64,000 bases of DNA from Aaosphaeria pasadenensis (taxonomy: Eukaryota; Ascomycota; Dothideomycetes; Pleosporales): assembly GCA_022813625.1 (NCBI GenBank), contig JAKLMB010000016.1, forward strand, positions 620,001-684,000. The letters run 5' to 3'. Within the stretch, counting starts at the first letter, position 1. Each line of letters begins with the position of its first letter. Shown here one piece after another: positions 37,101-47,766 of this stretch. The notes under the pieces are model-generated. The model searched no databases, was not told the origin of the DNA, and was given only the letters and a program-made list of their open reading frames with translations. The position numbers were made by a program, and so were the translations under genes.

Positions 37101-39900
37101 CCCAGAGCTGGCCGTGGCTGCATGGCGGCCACGAACACAGCTATCTGCTCTCTGTGATTCGGTTCTCGTACGAACATATCTCTGTTCCCATATCGTCATG
37201 GTTAATGTGTATGTACTCCGTACAGTCGTCGACTTTCTTGTGCGAAGAAGGGTAATGCTTTCTGGTAATTTCTCTCTCCATCCATCCTATTGCGGCCTCT
37301 AGTCTAGGGAAAGAGGGTTCATTCAATGTGGTAGGGTAACATCGCCGAGGTTGTCGGCGACATACCGGAAGTGTCCCATGTTGCGAATATGCAAACATAT
37401 TTCACAGCAATGCGGGTGAGTGATTGAATCTGTCAACAAAGAACGGTTCTCTGCCATCATGATCTGGGTTCAGTAACGGTGATTCGCGCAAACCTTGACT
37501 TCAGTACAGGTCTCCCGTACTGTTCCGATGGTGCAGTGCGTCATGAAGCGGCACCTGAAAGAAGATTCCTTGAAGGCGCAAGGGCGGGCGGGCATCCATC
37601 ATCAAGCCCCAATGAGAAAGCATTCCAAATACCCCCAACTGTAAGCCCAGAGGACCGTGCTCACCTTCTGGAGGGTCTGAATGAAAAGGAAAATTTACAG
37701 AGTGCAATCTTGTGCCGTGAAAGATACCATCACTTGGCAGGCGTTGTATTTGGTCAGATGGAACAGCTGCGATCTTCGCGTGGTTGATAGGTTGAGATGG
37801 TGATTTCTTTGATAGAAACGACCTGTGTTCCAACGTCGTTCAAACAAGAATTAGACGGTGCGAGTACAAGGACGTGTCGCTATTCCCGGAGAAGGATGGC
37901 TGGTGGTGCAAAGACCGCCATCGAACAACAAGTGATACACCATCCCATGAACAACATGGTTTGATATTGCATGCACTAGTCGCTCATACTTTGAAGATGC
38001 CATGGCTCATACAATTACGCAGTACGTAATTTGTGCGAATTGTTCATGAGAGCAAAGGGAATTCGTTAATGCTACCATGGTTTGTTGGCATGAACAAACC
38101 GAGGAAGCAACGAGACCTCTCGGCGGCGTCGGATCCGGACAGCATTCCGACGAACCACCATCCATGGCAGCTAATCACGGCAGCAGGAGGGCGGAGAGCA
38201 AGATCATGATGCTGAGACAGGCGGCAGGATGCAGCAACGATAATGAAAGGGACACAAGGAACACGGATGAGCCCCGCTTTCTCGCAGATGGATTACAGAA
38301 AGGTTAGCGAGACAGTTCATTATCCGCACCTCCTTCTCATCCCAATAATAATCAATTGATGCTGTCGTCCGCGGGCTGTACGCGCGGTGGAGTCGCGGCC
38401 AAAAGGCGTGTGTCTGTCTCTCTCCCTGTGTCAGCCCAGCCATTCGCAGAGCAATATGCACGGAGGCATCCCAGGATAGGTCTGAGGCCGCAGGACACAC
38501 GCAGGACATTTGAGTCTGCTGACATGCAATTGTTGGCAGGACCCAATACTCGTCGTTATAGCTAGGAAGCACTCCGTACCGGAACCGACTGCAGCGGGCT
38601 TTTGGGATGTGAAAACATGGTAGGACCGAGTACTGCACGTAAAATCAACACCGTATGTGTGCGAGGCCAGAAACGTGAACAATTGACGAGCGAAGAATGA
38701 CATGGCAGGTGAGGAACAAGGAAAGGGAAGGCGACCAGTTTCAGTGGGGCTACGATGCGATGCCTCTGCTATTATTCCCACTCATGCATGCAGACTGGCA
38801 GACTTGCAGACACACCGCACAGTGCGTACAATATTGAGTTGCAGGCGAAGAAAACCATACGTCTTGGGTAGGCAGACGCGGCCATGGCGCAATGAGAGCC
38901 AGAAACATTGCACAAGATGCTGCGGGCGATACGTAGGTATAGTTACGGCGCATCGTGCCAGTTTACGACTCAGCACCAGGTGGTCCGATGTGAGGACGGT
39001 TTGCCCTGCACGATTGCTGACCTAGGGACGTCCTGTTGTGACTGTCCCTGTGTTCATAAGCATCCTTGAGAGAGCGTTTCTGATTGTCGCGCAAGAGGCG
39101 ACAAGATGTGTATCAAGGCACCCGCAGCACTGAGATCACAGGCTGCGGTGGGTAAGTAATGCGAATGCAGTGTGAGGTATCTACCCAGCGACAAGCGACA
39201 GGAAATGGCGGTATTCCCGGCAACGACCAGGAAGGTTTGCCCTTCGATTTGTTGCTGGCCCGTCCGCTGAGTACGCAGTCTTCATTGCCCGTTTCGACCT
39301 GTCTCCCGCGCGAGCCAATATTGGCTCGCGAAGACGCATCGGCGGACACGCGTCCCGGAATTGGCTCCGCACTCATCTCCCTGCATCCCTCCTCATTCGA
39401 AAGTGTGAATGGCTGAGTGGGAGGAGGTGAGAAAGGCCGCTTGGGCAGGGGGGGTTTCATCGTGAGAAAAGTCACTCTCTGAACAAACAGTTGTCGTGAT
39501 GTCTCGACAGACAAAACATGAGGATATCTAAATCATTAGTGTAGATGTTGTTTTAGCTTGCGGCGAGACATTTGGTAGCCCTGTCCTTGCCGAAAGATAG
39601 CGTGCAGTTAGCCTTCAGCCTCATAGTCGCCTCTGGATATTGAAGAGAGGCCTACGGTGAGACCCCAGGGAGAGAGGAATCCATATTCTGATGGCTTGGG
39701 TGGGTGGTGGCCTTGCGTGATGCTCCTTCCCAGCTGCAAGTGGGCGAAAACGCGAGGCTACCTCCGAGCACACATTCATCCACCCACCCCAGGCACACAC
39801 CCCCAGTAGAAATGGTGTAGCGCACACCGCAGTCCAAGCAATGCCCGCAGACCCAGCCATCAGCCAGGACAGCACATCACCAGCGAGGGATTGGTGGCGG
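34141..39900. other. Gene-poor region B
   Basis: Mixed-composition sequence without recognisable proteins on either strand. Items seen: a CACGTG core near 34257, CGATATCGCTATCGCTATCGC repeats near 36553, a 7-bp stem-loop at 37342..37360 and a perfect 22-base palindrome at 39309..39330. No transposase, reverse transcriptase or strong A/T skew typical of RIP was noticed. Confidence 0.45.
39309..39330. repeat. 22-base perfect palindrome with mirrored CCAAT boxes
   Basis: CGCGAGCCAAT is followed directly by its reverse complement ATTGGCTCGCG. The centre, CCAATATTGG, puts a CCAAT core on each strand. Confidence 0.8.
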
Positions 39901-41003
39901 AAAAGACAGTGCTGTACGATGACTGGGGTTGGGCGGTCAAAGATTGGTATTGTTTTGATGGAGGTGGCCCTGGGGGCCCTGGTGGGTGGGGGACAGGGTT
40001 CAAAGATTCAAGCAATAATGTTCCGTACTGGAAGCGATGATGATATGATGGTATGATGATATGAAAAATGTGACAGTGTTTGTTGCACATACTGTGCCAT
40101 AGTGATTGGTTTGTGCACGTATGGGGGTGGATAAGAGTCATTGCAATTGACAAGGGATCGTACCGGTATGGATGACAATTGACAATGATGATGGTGAGGA
40201 TGACGATGATGATGATGATGATGATCAAGAAATGAAGATGGAGATGATCAAGATGATTAAGATGAAGATGAAGAATGACGAGGGACGAGCGATGACTCTA
40301 CGAGTGAATATTGGCATTTTTGGCGAGAGGGAAGGAGCAATGGGTGGTCGTTATTGTTGTTGTTTGATGTTGTTTCCTTCCTCTTCCCGTCACCGCCTTC
40401 CTTCTCCCGCCTACAGCGTTCCGCCATACCGCCCACCGCCCAGTGTCCACCGCCTATCGCCCAAGCACCGAGGCTCATTATTAGTTACCTACTTGTACTC
40501 CGTAGGAAAGTCGAAGATAGAGTACTTTGTAATCATTACTATTGCAATATGCGAGAACTCTATATGTGTATATAAATAAATGCAATATAGGAGCCTGATA
40601 TTACCTGACGACATGGCATACTAACCTGATGACGATAGTCTACATAGCAAGTCTACAGTGACTAGTACTTGTAATAATTGCAGTATCTGGTAATAATAGT
40701 AGTGCTAGTAATGGTGGTAGATGCTAGATAGTGGTACCTAGGTACGAGTAGTGTACAAATTGGGTGATACAGAGGGCAAGGGTAGATATCAAGATCTACA
40801 TTATTGTGAATACAGGTAACCAGATAGATACCTATCTGGGCATCTGGGTACCCCGTACTCCGTACACACTGTGTGTATGTACATGTAATGTTAGCAAGAT
40901 GATAGGTACTGTGTGCTGTGTACTGTGCATATGAGGACGGGATGAGTGAGTTACATTATTGTTATTGTAAAAGTGACTGGATGAATGAGTGGATGGATGA
41001 TTA
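39901..41003. other. Gene-poor region C: likely distal promoter of CON7-like gene
   Basis: Contains a GATGAT-type microsatellite and many short GT/TA repeats (TAGTAGTG, GTACTCCGTA). ATG is frequent here on the plus strand, in contrast to what follows from 41005. No coding potential recognised. Confidence 0.45.
40171..40279 (+). repeat. GAT/GATGAA microsatellite
   Basis: About 110 bases of imperfect ATGATG and AAGATG units, longest uninterrupted GAT run near 40204..40224. Confidence 0.8.
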
Positions 41004-41904
41004 GTCATTCGCACACAACAATCACGAATTCACGTTATCATCCATCTTCCCCCGCTCTCTCGCTCGGTCTCTCTCTCTTCTCGCTCGTGTTTTTCACTAC
41101 ACAGTACCGAGTAGATAATCCCTCTCTCTCGCTCTCTCTTATTTTCCCACCTTCCCACTTCTGCCCTAGACTCACATCGCGAATCTCTCTTCTCTTCATC
41201 ATCAACCACAACCACATACAAAATCAACCAACCTTTCTAATTTCAATCAACCCACCGCGATCCCGCTACTCTCTAGCTTCGACCTCTTCACACTTTCCCC
41301 ATTCTACTACTACTACTACAGTACTAGTTGTTCTCGTTGCTGCTCATTACTCGTAATTCGTAGCTCGATATCAACTCTCCGCCTTACCCTAAACCTAACC
41401 CAACCTAACTGCTTCCTTTTCGCACTAATCGAGCTTCTCGGGACCAGTCCAGTCCAGTACCATCAATCATAAAGACGCACTACGAGTCTACCAACCTCCC
41501 ACGCTAAACCACACTCAGGCTACTCTCTCTCTATTTTCAACCTCTCTCCGTACGTATCTCTCCTCTCCTCCACTCCACTCTTCGCACTACACACAGTACA
41601 CTTCCTCTCTCTTCCCTTTCACCTTGTCAGGCCCTTTCACGGGCCAACCGCCTATCATCAACCACCGTCTCCCTCTCTGACACACGTCCCCCCTCCTGGA
41701 CCTTACCCCCAAAGGCCATCGTTCGCCAGCAGCTTGCGCGATTCTGCCCGCCGCCAGCCCCAAAGATCTGTCCGATCGAGCCTTGCCTCTGTTCTGCATT
41801 CTCTCTGGTCTGGCGCGCGCGCGTTCCCCCCGTGCCTCTACACGTGCAAACCCGCGTCCGGCCTTCAGCGAAGCGTGTTGCTTAACACGTCGCGCCCCAA
41901 TCTC

Positions 41905-41913
41905 ATGGGGTAG
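41905..41913 (+). promoter_or_regulatory. Two-codon uORF
   Basis: ATG GGG TAG, the first ATG after the predicted leader start. Minimal uORFs can stall or recycle ribosomes. Depends on the leader being transcribed. Confidence 0.4.
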
Positions 41914-42052
41914 TTGGCTCTCAAGCGACGAGCGATTCCCCTCCTGCCCCCCGTACCCGCACCCATCACGCATCAGACGCATCAGCGTAGCCTTGCGTGT
42001 TGGTGGATCGTTCCCTTATCTGCGCTCTCGTTCTGACAAGTACTGCATTTCA

Positions 42053-42073
42053 ATGCAGTCGATTGCGTACTAA
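42053..42073 (+). promoter_or_regulatory. Six-codon uORF (MQSIAY)
   Basis: ATG at 42053, stop TAA at 42071..42073. The second and last ATG before the CON7-like start, 2.0 kb downstream. Confidence 0.4.
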
Positions 42074-42654
42074 CAGTGTCAAAGAAGTAGGTATCCGGGG
42101 ACAAACAGCAGTGGCAGCCCACCCACTACCCACCACAACAGACAGACACAGTCAGTCAGTGGGAGAATCGAGAGTGAGCATCACCGAGGGACGTGCGATA
42201 TCACACCAGATCGCCCTTCGCTCAATTCGCCCTCTCCATCTATTCCGACCCACATCTGGAACGCCGAAAGAGGGCATCTGCCATCCCTACCGTCCCATCT
42301 ACCTCGTGATCTCTTTGTGAGGGTCGAGTCTTTGATCTCTAGACTCTGCCAATTGTCGTCCGCAAGGTGGAGTGGAGTCAAGTATCATCCTCACCTCGAC
42401 CGACCTGAGTACCTAGTACTCCATAGGTAGTCCCATTATTCTCTGCGCGGAAAAGCGGCCGGACCAGAGGCTGATCACGTTCCGGCTCTCTCGGCGCACC
42501 TGAGGTATTGGGAAAGGGAAAGTCCTGGCTCGTCAGGGAATCGTCGGACTACTGCGTGCAGACTTTTGGGAAGCTCAAGAGTGGAGGCGTGAAAGAGTGA
42601 AAGCGTGAAACCTAAACCGACGACGGGCCGACTGTTCACTCGTCTGGCCGCAGT

Positions 42655-42690
42655 GAGCAGCAAGCAGCAAGCAGCAAGCAGCCAGCACAG
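42655..42690 (+). repeat. GCAGCAA heptamer tandem
   Basis: Units of GCAGCAA repeated about four times within the leader, ending in GCAGCCAGC. Confidence 0.75.
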
Positions 42691-43000
42691 CTTCCCACCC
42701 AGGGATTTCCTACCCTTCTCCGCTCTTACCTACCTGCTCTCACGTACGTACGTGGAAATAGGTAGAAGAGTAGAGCAGCAACGCGACCGGTGCGGAACCT
42801 TCGGCGGCCTCTGCATCGCGCATTGTTACCAGGAAAAAAAATTCCGTCGCTCGATCCAGCTTTGCCTCCCGGATCCACACCAACCACACGCCCTCTTCCT
42901 CATCTTCCTTCTTTTTTTTTTGCGCCAGTCTTCTTGCGCCAAATACGCCAGGTGCCGTCTGCGTCTTCGTTTAGTGTGCACTTCCCAGAACGACAACCCT

Positions 43001-43046
43001 TACCACCCACCCCCTCCCACCCTCCCACCCTCCCATCCCATCCCAT
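43001..43046 (+). repeat. CCCTCCCAC / TCCCA pyrimidine tract
   Basis: C-rich imperfect tandem in the leader; G-rich on the opposite strand, so local unusual structure is possible. Confidence 0.6.
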
Positions 43047-44068
43047 CAGCACGGCTCGGCTCAACCGATCTCTGCGCAACCCATAACCATACACAGTACT
43101 CATCCATACCAATACCAATACGGGCCATACCCATAACCCTACCCATTTTCCTTCTCATCCCATCCCCGTCGCATCCCATACCAACCTCGGCCAGGCTTCG
43201 TAAAAGTCTTGTCATCGTCAGGCCCCTAGCTCTAGTACGAACATTACTTCATCAGGTGTGCTAAGTCAGCCTGGGCAAGCGGCGACCCGTCCTTTCTACT
43301 CCATTGGTGCCACACTATTCCAGGGCACACGCCACCGTATTCACGACCACATCGAACCGCGTTGCCGCTAGTTGCAGCTCTCTTCGTCGTCCACCACCAG
43401 GTCCACCACCACCACGACGAGCCCCCCTGCTCACCACACCCAGGTTCGAGCTCATTCACCGCTAGCAGACAACTCGTGCTACCTCTGCGTTGCAACTTTC
43501 CATCCACACTACACACTACACTGCACTGCACTCCATCGTACTGCACCGCACTTGCACCGCACCCAGGCTCTCCGCGATTCGAGAGGTTCTGATCCGACTA
43601 CCCAATACCTCACTAGTTCTACCGGCCACTTCCCTGCTCTTCTCTTTCTTTGCCCTGCTAGACCCTCTTTGCTCTCGTCTCTCCTTCTCTCGAGAGGTTG
43701 CGTCTTCGGTGCGTTATCTTCGACGGCGCTGAATCTGCCGAACCACTTGTCCCCCTCCATCTGGACATCCTGGGAAAGCACACCGTCTGCAAATCATCCG
43801 CGTTTAAGGTCCACGCTATCGTGTCTGTCAACATTTGCATTCTCCGGTACTCTGGCTGTGCACCACCCTTGGCTCTTTCCGTCCTGCCTCTGCCTTCTAG
43901 CTGCCTACTCCCCAGTGTCCGCGGCAAATCACCCGGCGACGGTTGACAAACCGTCATATCTCTACGGCCATTCCTCTTTCTTCCGTCAGCGCGCAACCTA
44001 CCCAAGCCCTCCTAAGCTCCCTACAGCCTACGAGGTGCAACTTCAACCCTATCCCATCGACACAGTCT

Positions 44069-45649
44069 ATGGACGGAAGACAATCGGAATATCCGCAGTC
44101 AGGTTTGCATTCGCCCTATCCAACATTTCCTGAACCTCCCTCTGAAGGTTCTCTTGCAGATCAAGCATCTGCTGCGCAATATCCTCCTCCGCCTCAAGGA
44201 CAAGATCCACGCGCCGCGAACTTCTCTTCCTCCGCGACCCCCACCTCCGAATACGCGATCAATCCTTCGTCTGCTCGCTCAGGCAGCTTTCCGGAGTATA
44301 TTCAACGTCCATACCAGCAAAGCCCGCAAGGAGCAAACGCTGCCAATATGGCGCAACCACAGAGTCCGTCAATGCCTTTACCAGATGGCTCACACCTTGA
44401 CCATCAGCAATCGCAACTCAAATCTGACGACAATGTACCTATAGATCCTTCCATCGCCGCAGCTACGAGCCCGACCTACCCACAGCATGGGCAGTATTCG
44501 CCCTACACACCGCACCACAGCGAAATGCAGCACTATCAAGGGCACCCCCAGACCCCAATGTATCCTGCACAGCGACCAGACTGGGCCGCTGCTCAGGCTC
44601 AGTACCCTCACGGCCTGCCGTACGGCCACCCAGCCTCATCCGGTGCACCCGCGCCCGCGATGGTGTCTCCTGTGCAGCGACCTCCAACGGTAGGTTCCCT
44701 CTACGAAAGTCTCTGATCATCCGATGACGCGTCCGCACGCGCCGGCAACCCATTGAGACGCGTATACTTTGGAAAATACTCGAGCATAACTCACAATAGA
44801 CTTGGCTAACTAGTACGGACAGGGCGGTCACCCATTATCGACAGTATATTCGTTTGTGCCGATTCCTGGTGCTCAGCAACACAAGCGACCCCGCAGGCGT
44901 TATGAGGAGATTGAGCGCATGTACAAGTGTGGCTGGAACGGATGCGAAAAGGCGTATGGCACGCTTAACCATCTGAACGCGCACGTCACAATGCAGTCGC
45001 ATGGAGCGAAGCGAACCCCAGAAGGTGCGTTGATTTATTTTATTATTGTTGCTGACGTTCTCCCGGGTTTTGGTGCTTGATGGCGCTAGATTAGCACTCG
45101 AGGTCGTGTTGGTGCTGCGCCTATTTTGATGGTGTTCCCGCTGGAACGGATAGCCTCAAACAACTCAAGCTAGCATCTGTCGACCCTTGCTGTCTACATC
45201 TTGGCACTCACCGATCCTATAATACACATATTATAGATCTAGAGACTAACAACTTCATAACAGAGTTCAAGGAAATCCGAAAGGAGTGGAAGGCTAAGAA
45301 GAAGGAGGAGGAGGCTGCCCGCAAGGCCGACGAGGAGAGGCAGCGCGCCGCCGAGGGTCGCGCCACCCATGAAAACCCTGGTGAGCAGCCTGTCTACGGT
45401 CAAGTACGACAGGTCGGCATCCCAGGTCAAGCACCCGGAGGTCACCCTCAACTCCCACCGATCGGTTACCAGCCTGCCGCGTCTGGCAACACCTCTGGCC
45501 CTCAATACGGCACTCAGAGCCCTGGGTTGGCCGAGGGAATGGCACAGTATGGCCCCGCTAGCAGCTATCGCGGTTCTAGCACTAACAGCAACAGCTACCC
45601 CCAATCCCCCTACGGGCAGAACCCGCAGATGTACCAACAGGGTCATTAG
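44069..45649 (+). CDS. CON7: C2H2 zinc-finger transcription factor, Con7-like
   Basis: Three exons, 44069..44689, 44823..45024 and 45264..45649, give 402 residues. The first 207 residues are Pro/Gln/Ser-rich and disordered-looking, starting MDGRQSEYPQSG. Exon 2 holds VYSFVPIPGAQQHKRPRRRYEEIER and a single C2H2 finger, C243-x4-C248-x12-H261-x5-H267 in the YKCGWNGCEKAYGTLNHLNAH context, just after a basic KRPRRR stretch likely to serve in nuclear import. A coiled, charged EFKEIRKEWKAKKKEEEAARK helix follows, then a Gln/Gly/Pro tail. This matches Con7 of Pezizomycotina, a regulator of conidiation, morphology and (in pathogens) infection genes. The frame is open without ATG upstream to 43943, so a non-AUG N-terminal extension is formally possible. 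Confidence 0.88.
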
Positions 45650-46505
45650 GACCGAAGTAGTTATACGATTTGATACGGGTTGATGTTTCAGCAAACACAT
45701 GCGCAAATCACAAACCACTTTCCAACAATCAATGCGTCAAAAAAACAAGGAAAAAACAGGGAAAAGCAATCCTACACGGTCTAACTTGTCTCGTCATAAA
45801 ACGCCTTGCAGTTTCTTACACCATTTTTCTCGCGTGGAGGATGTCTGGGTCTGGTATCTTCCTTGGGGAGCATGGCACGGTTTCTGCATATAATGTCCAC
45901 TTTTTCTTCCTTTTCTTCTTCTGTCCAAATGCATTTTCACCCGGTGGCGGCTGTATCATTCATTTCACGAGGTGTTCTATGGGGCGGGGGAAGGAAACGG
46001 GAAGAAACCGAGGGGTTTCTGCGTGGAGGGAAGAGTGAGTGACGAAGGTTTTTCTACAACCATGGAAACGGATTGAACCTGGGTTTTATTTGGATGGGCC
46101 AACGCTCGATGGTGGTAGTAGTAGTTGCGTGGCTGTCTAGCTACGGCACCTCTGCCATCATTATCATGTTTTTTCTTCTTTCTTCCTTTATTCCTTTTCC
46201 TGCGAAGTTTTCTACAGTACACATACAGAGAGGGGTCGATACTCACGTACAGAGAGAGACGCGGAGATGGTGGTAGTTGCAGAAAGACATACACACTCAC
46301 ACTCGTAGATTGAAATTGGGCTTCCCCCCTTCGCAGGACCCGGGGCCTTTGACTTGTTCGTTCGCTGTTCATACTACTACTTTTCTTCTGCTTCACAGTG
46401 AATTCGAACTCTTCTTCAAAAAGTGTTTTGCTAAATGATTCAAAGACTAGAGATGCGTTACGCGGGGACGTTGATGTCGTAGTATGCCTGCCATGCATGC
46501 CTGCT
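45650..46505. other. CON7-like gene 3' flank
   Basis: Probable 3' UTR followed by T- and C-rich sequence with TTTTCTTC tracts. No coding potential recognised. Confidence 0.45.
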
Positions 46506-46880
46506 CGATGTTTCGTCGCGTTTTACATTTGACACTTGATTGACACCTTTGACACCCCAATCGCACAGCGCAACACTTCTAATTGGTTTTTTTAATCTAC
46601 TGAAAACATCTTCTTCTCCTCCTTCCTAACCTACCTACAAGCTTTGAATTACTACAATCTCACTACGCGTCGTTGCGCTGTTCTACTTCACACAGCAAGT
46701 AGGCATGTCGTCAACACAGACACCCGCACCCGCTTCCCAGGTAAACCGCCAACCCGCCTAAGCAGCCCAGCTACCACGATTGAAAAAACCACGCCATTGA
46801 AAGGATCGATCCACTCTAATTCGATTTCCCACACGCCTGTTTCTATACTACTGACCGTTGTCTCCCACTCACCGTGAGTA
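46506..46880 (+). other. Unresolved gene-start-like stretch
   Basis: CT-rich, ATG-free sequence of about 195 bases leads to an ATG at 46705 reading MSSTQTPAPASQ, then GTAAAC at 46741 as a possible donor. Without splicing the frame ends after 17 codons. A second good donor, GTGAGT, lies at 46874. This resembles a fungal leader plus first exon, but I could not find a convincing continuation, so it could be a small unspliced uORF-like gene, a non-coding RNA or a decayed gene. Confidence 0.25.
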
Positions 46881-46920
46881 TGGGTTTTCTATAACCTTTT
46901 TTTTTCGCGCACGTTTTGGA

Positions 46921-46962
46921 GAGGGCGGCGCGCGGGGGGGGCGGAGGCCGGGGGGTGGGCGG
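46921..46962 (+). repeat. G-rich tract, G-quadruplex candidate
   Basis: Successive runs of 8, 6 and 3 or more G separated by short loops on the plus strand. Confidence 0.5.
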
Positions 46963-47720
46963 GTGTCCGGGCCTCGCTTCCCCAAGTTGCCCCCCGAGGC
47001 GGAAAGCCGCGGCACCTCACACAATATTTGCCCCAACACGACGGCACCGAGTTCGGAATTCTGACGTTTTTAATAACGATAGAAAAGTGGAAGAAGACAA
47101 GGGGGGAATTCTGAAATGGAAAATGGTTGAAGGAAGGTGGGCGGAGAAACGCGGATGGGTGGGTGGGTTGATGGGAGGAAATGGTGGGGGGAACAATGGA
47201 GCGCCGGACAAAGATTGCTTGTTGCTCTGGAACGAATGCACTGTGTGTACTCAACACGGAGTGAATTTTTCATTATTATTCAATTACACGGATGGATTTC
47301 TGCTTTTGGTTTGCTTTCGTAAATGGCTAGAAAGATAGAATGATGCTTTTGCTTTTCGCTCTGCGCTGATGCTGTTTGCGGGCATTCAACGCGGAGGATT
47401 TACTTGGGCAGCTGGTGCTTGGGTATCCATACAGTTCAAGTCGAGTCCCAAGGCGCGCGCCCGCCCAACACAGCAAAAGCAGCTCGGATGGTGAATGGTG
47501 AATGGGCCGGGCGTGTGACGAGCTCGACGCCTTGCTGTACCGTTCTTGCTTTGCTCGTTCTTCTCTCTTCTCTTTGATCAGAAGGTAATCCACCCCTCGG
47601 ATTCGCACTTCAATACGGAAGTACGGGTGCAGATGAGGGCAGAGGGAAGGCAAGGGTAGGGTGTATAATTAGATTTTCTTGTGAGATAGGGAGGATGCGG
47701 ATAATGACGAGCAGTGAATG

Positions 47721-47766
47721 TGTGCGTGTGACACACACACACACATACATAGACATACACAGACAC
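47721..47766. repeat. CA microsatellite
   Basis: (AC)n from 47730 followed by ACATACATAGACATACACAGAC units. Confidence 0.75.

Larger units (their letters stand above)
41005..44068 (+). promoter_or_regulatory. Putative 3-kb AUG-depleted 5' leader of the CON7-like gene
   Basis: Reading the plus strand base by base, I find only two ATGs between about 41005 and 44068: 41905 (ATG GGG TAG, two codons) and 42053 (six codons, stop at 42071..42073). The last 2013 bases before the start codon have none. Other orders of the same bases (GTA, TAG, TGA, GAT, AGT) are common there, and upstream of 41005 ATG is common. The stretch begins with a CT-rich tract (41040-41170), a usual fungal transcription start environment. 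Selection against AUG over the whole length implies it is exonic and scanned rather than intronic. Transcription itself is inferred. Confidence 0.6.

Noticed and set aside
37342..37360. Perfect 7-bp stem with 5-base loop (TCGCCGA/TCGGCGA)
   Set aside because: Seven base pairs are expected several times by chance in tens of kilobases; no U-run or gene end nearby.
31431..44068. Transposon or RIP-degraded repeat as explanation for the gene-poor interval
   Set aside because: No reverse transcriptase, integrase or transposase motif, no long terminal or inverted repeats and no strong A/T skew were noticed; a library search would be decisive.
47434..47444. GTTCAAGTC, a tRNA T-loop-like sequence
   Set aside because: The flanking bases do not form a T stem, and no anticodon or acceptor arm could be built. 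No convincing tRNA was found elsewhere by eye.
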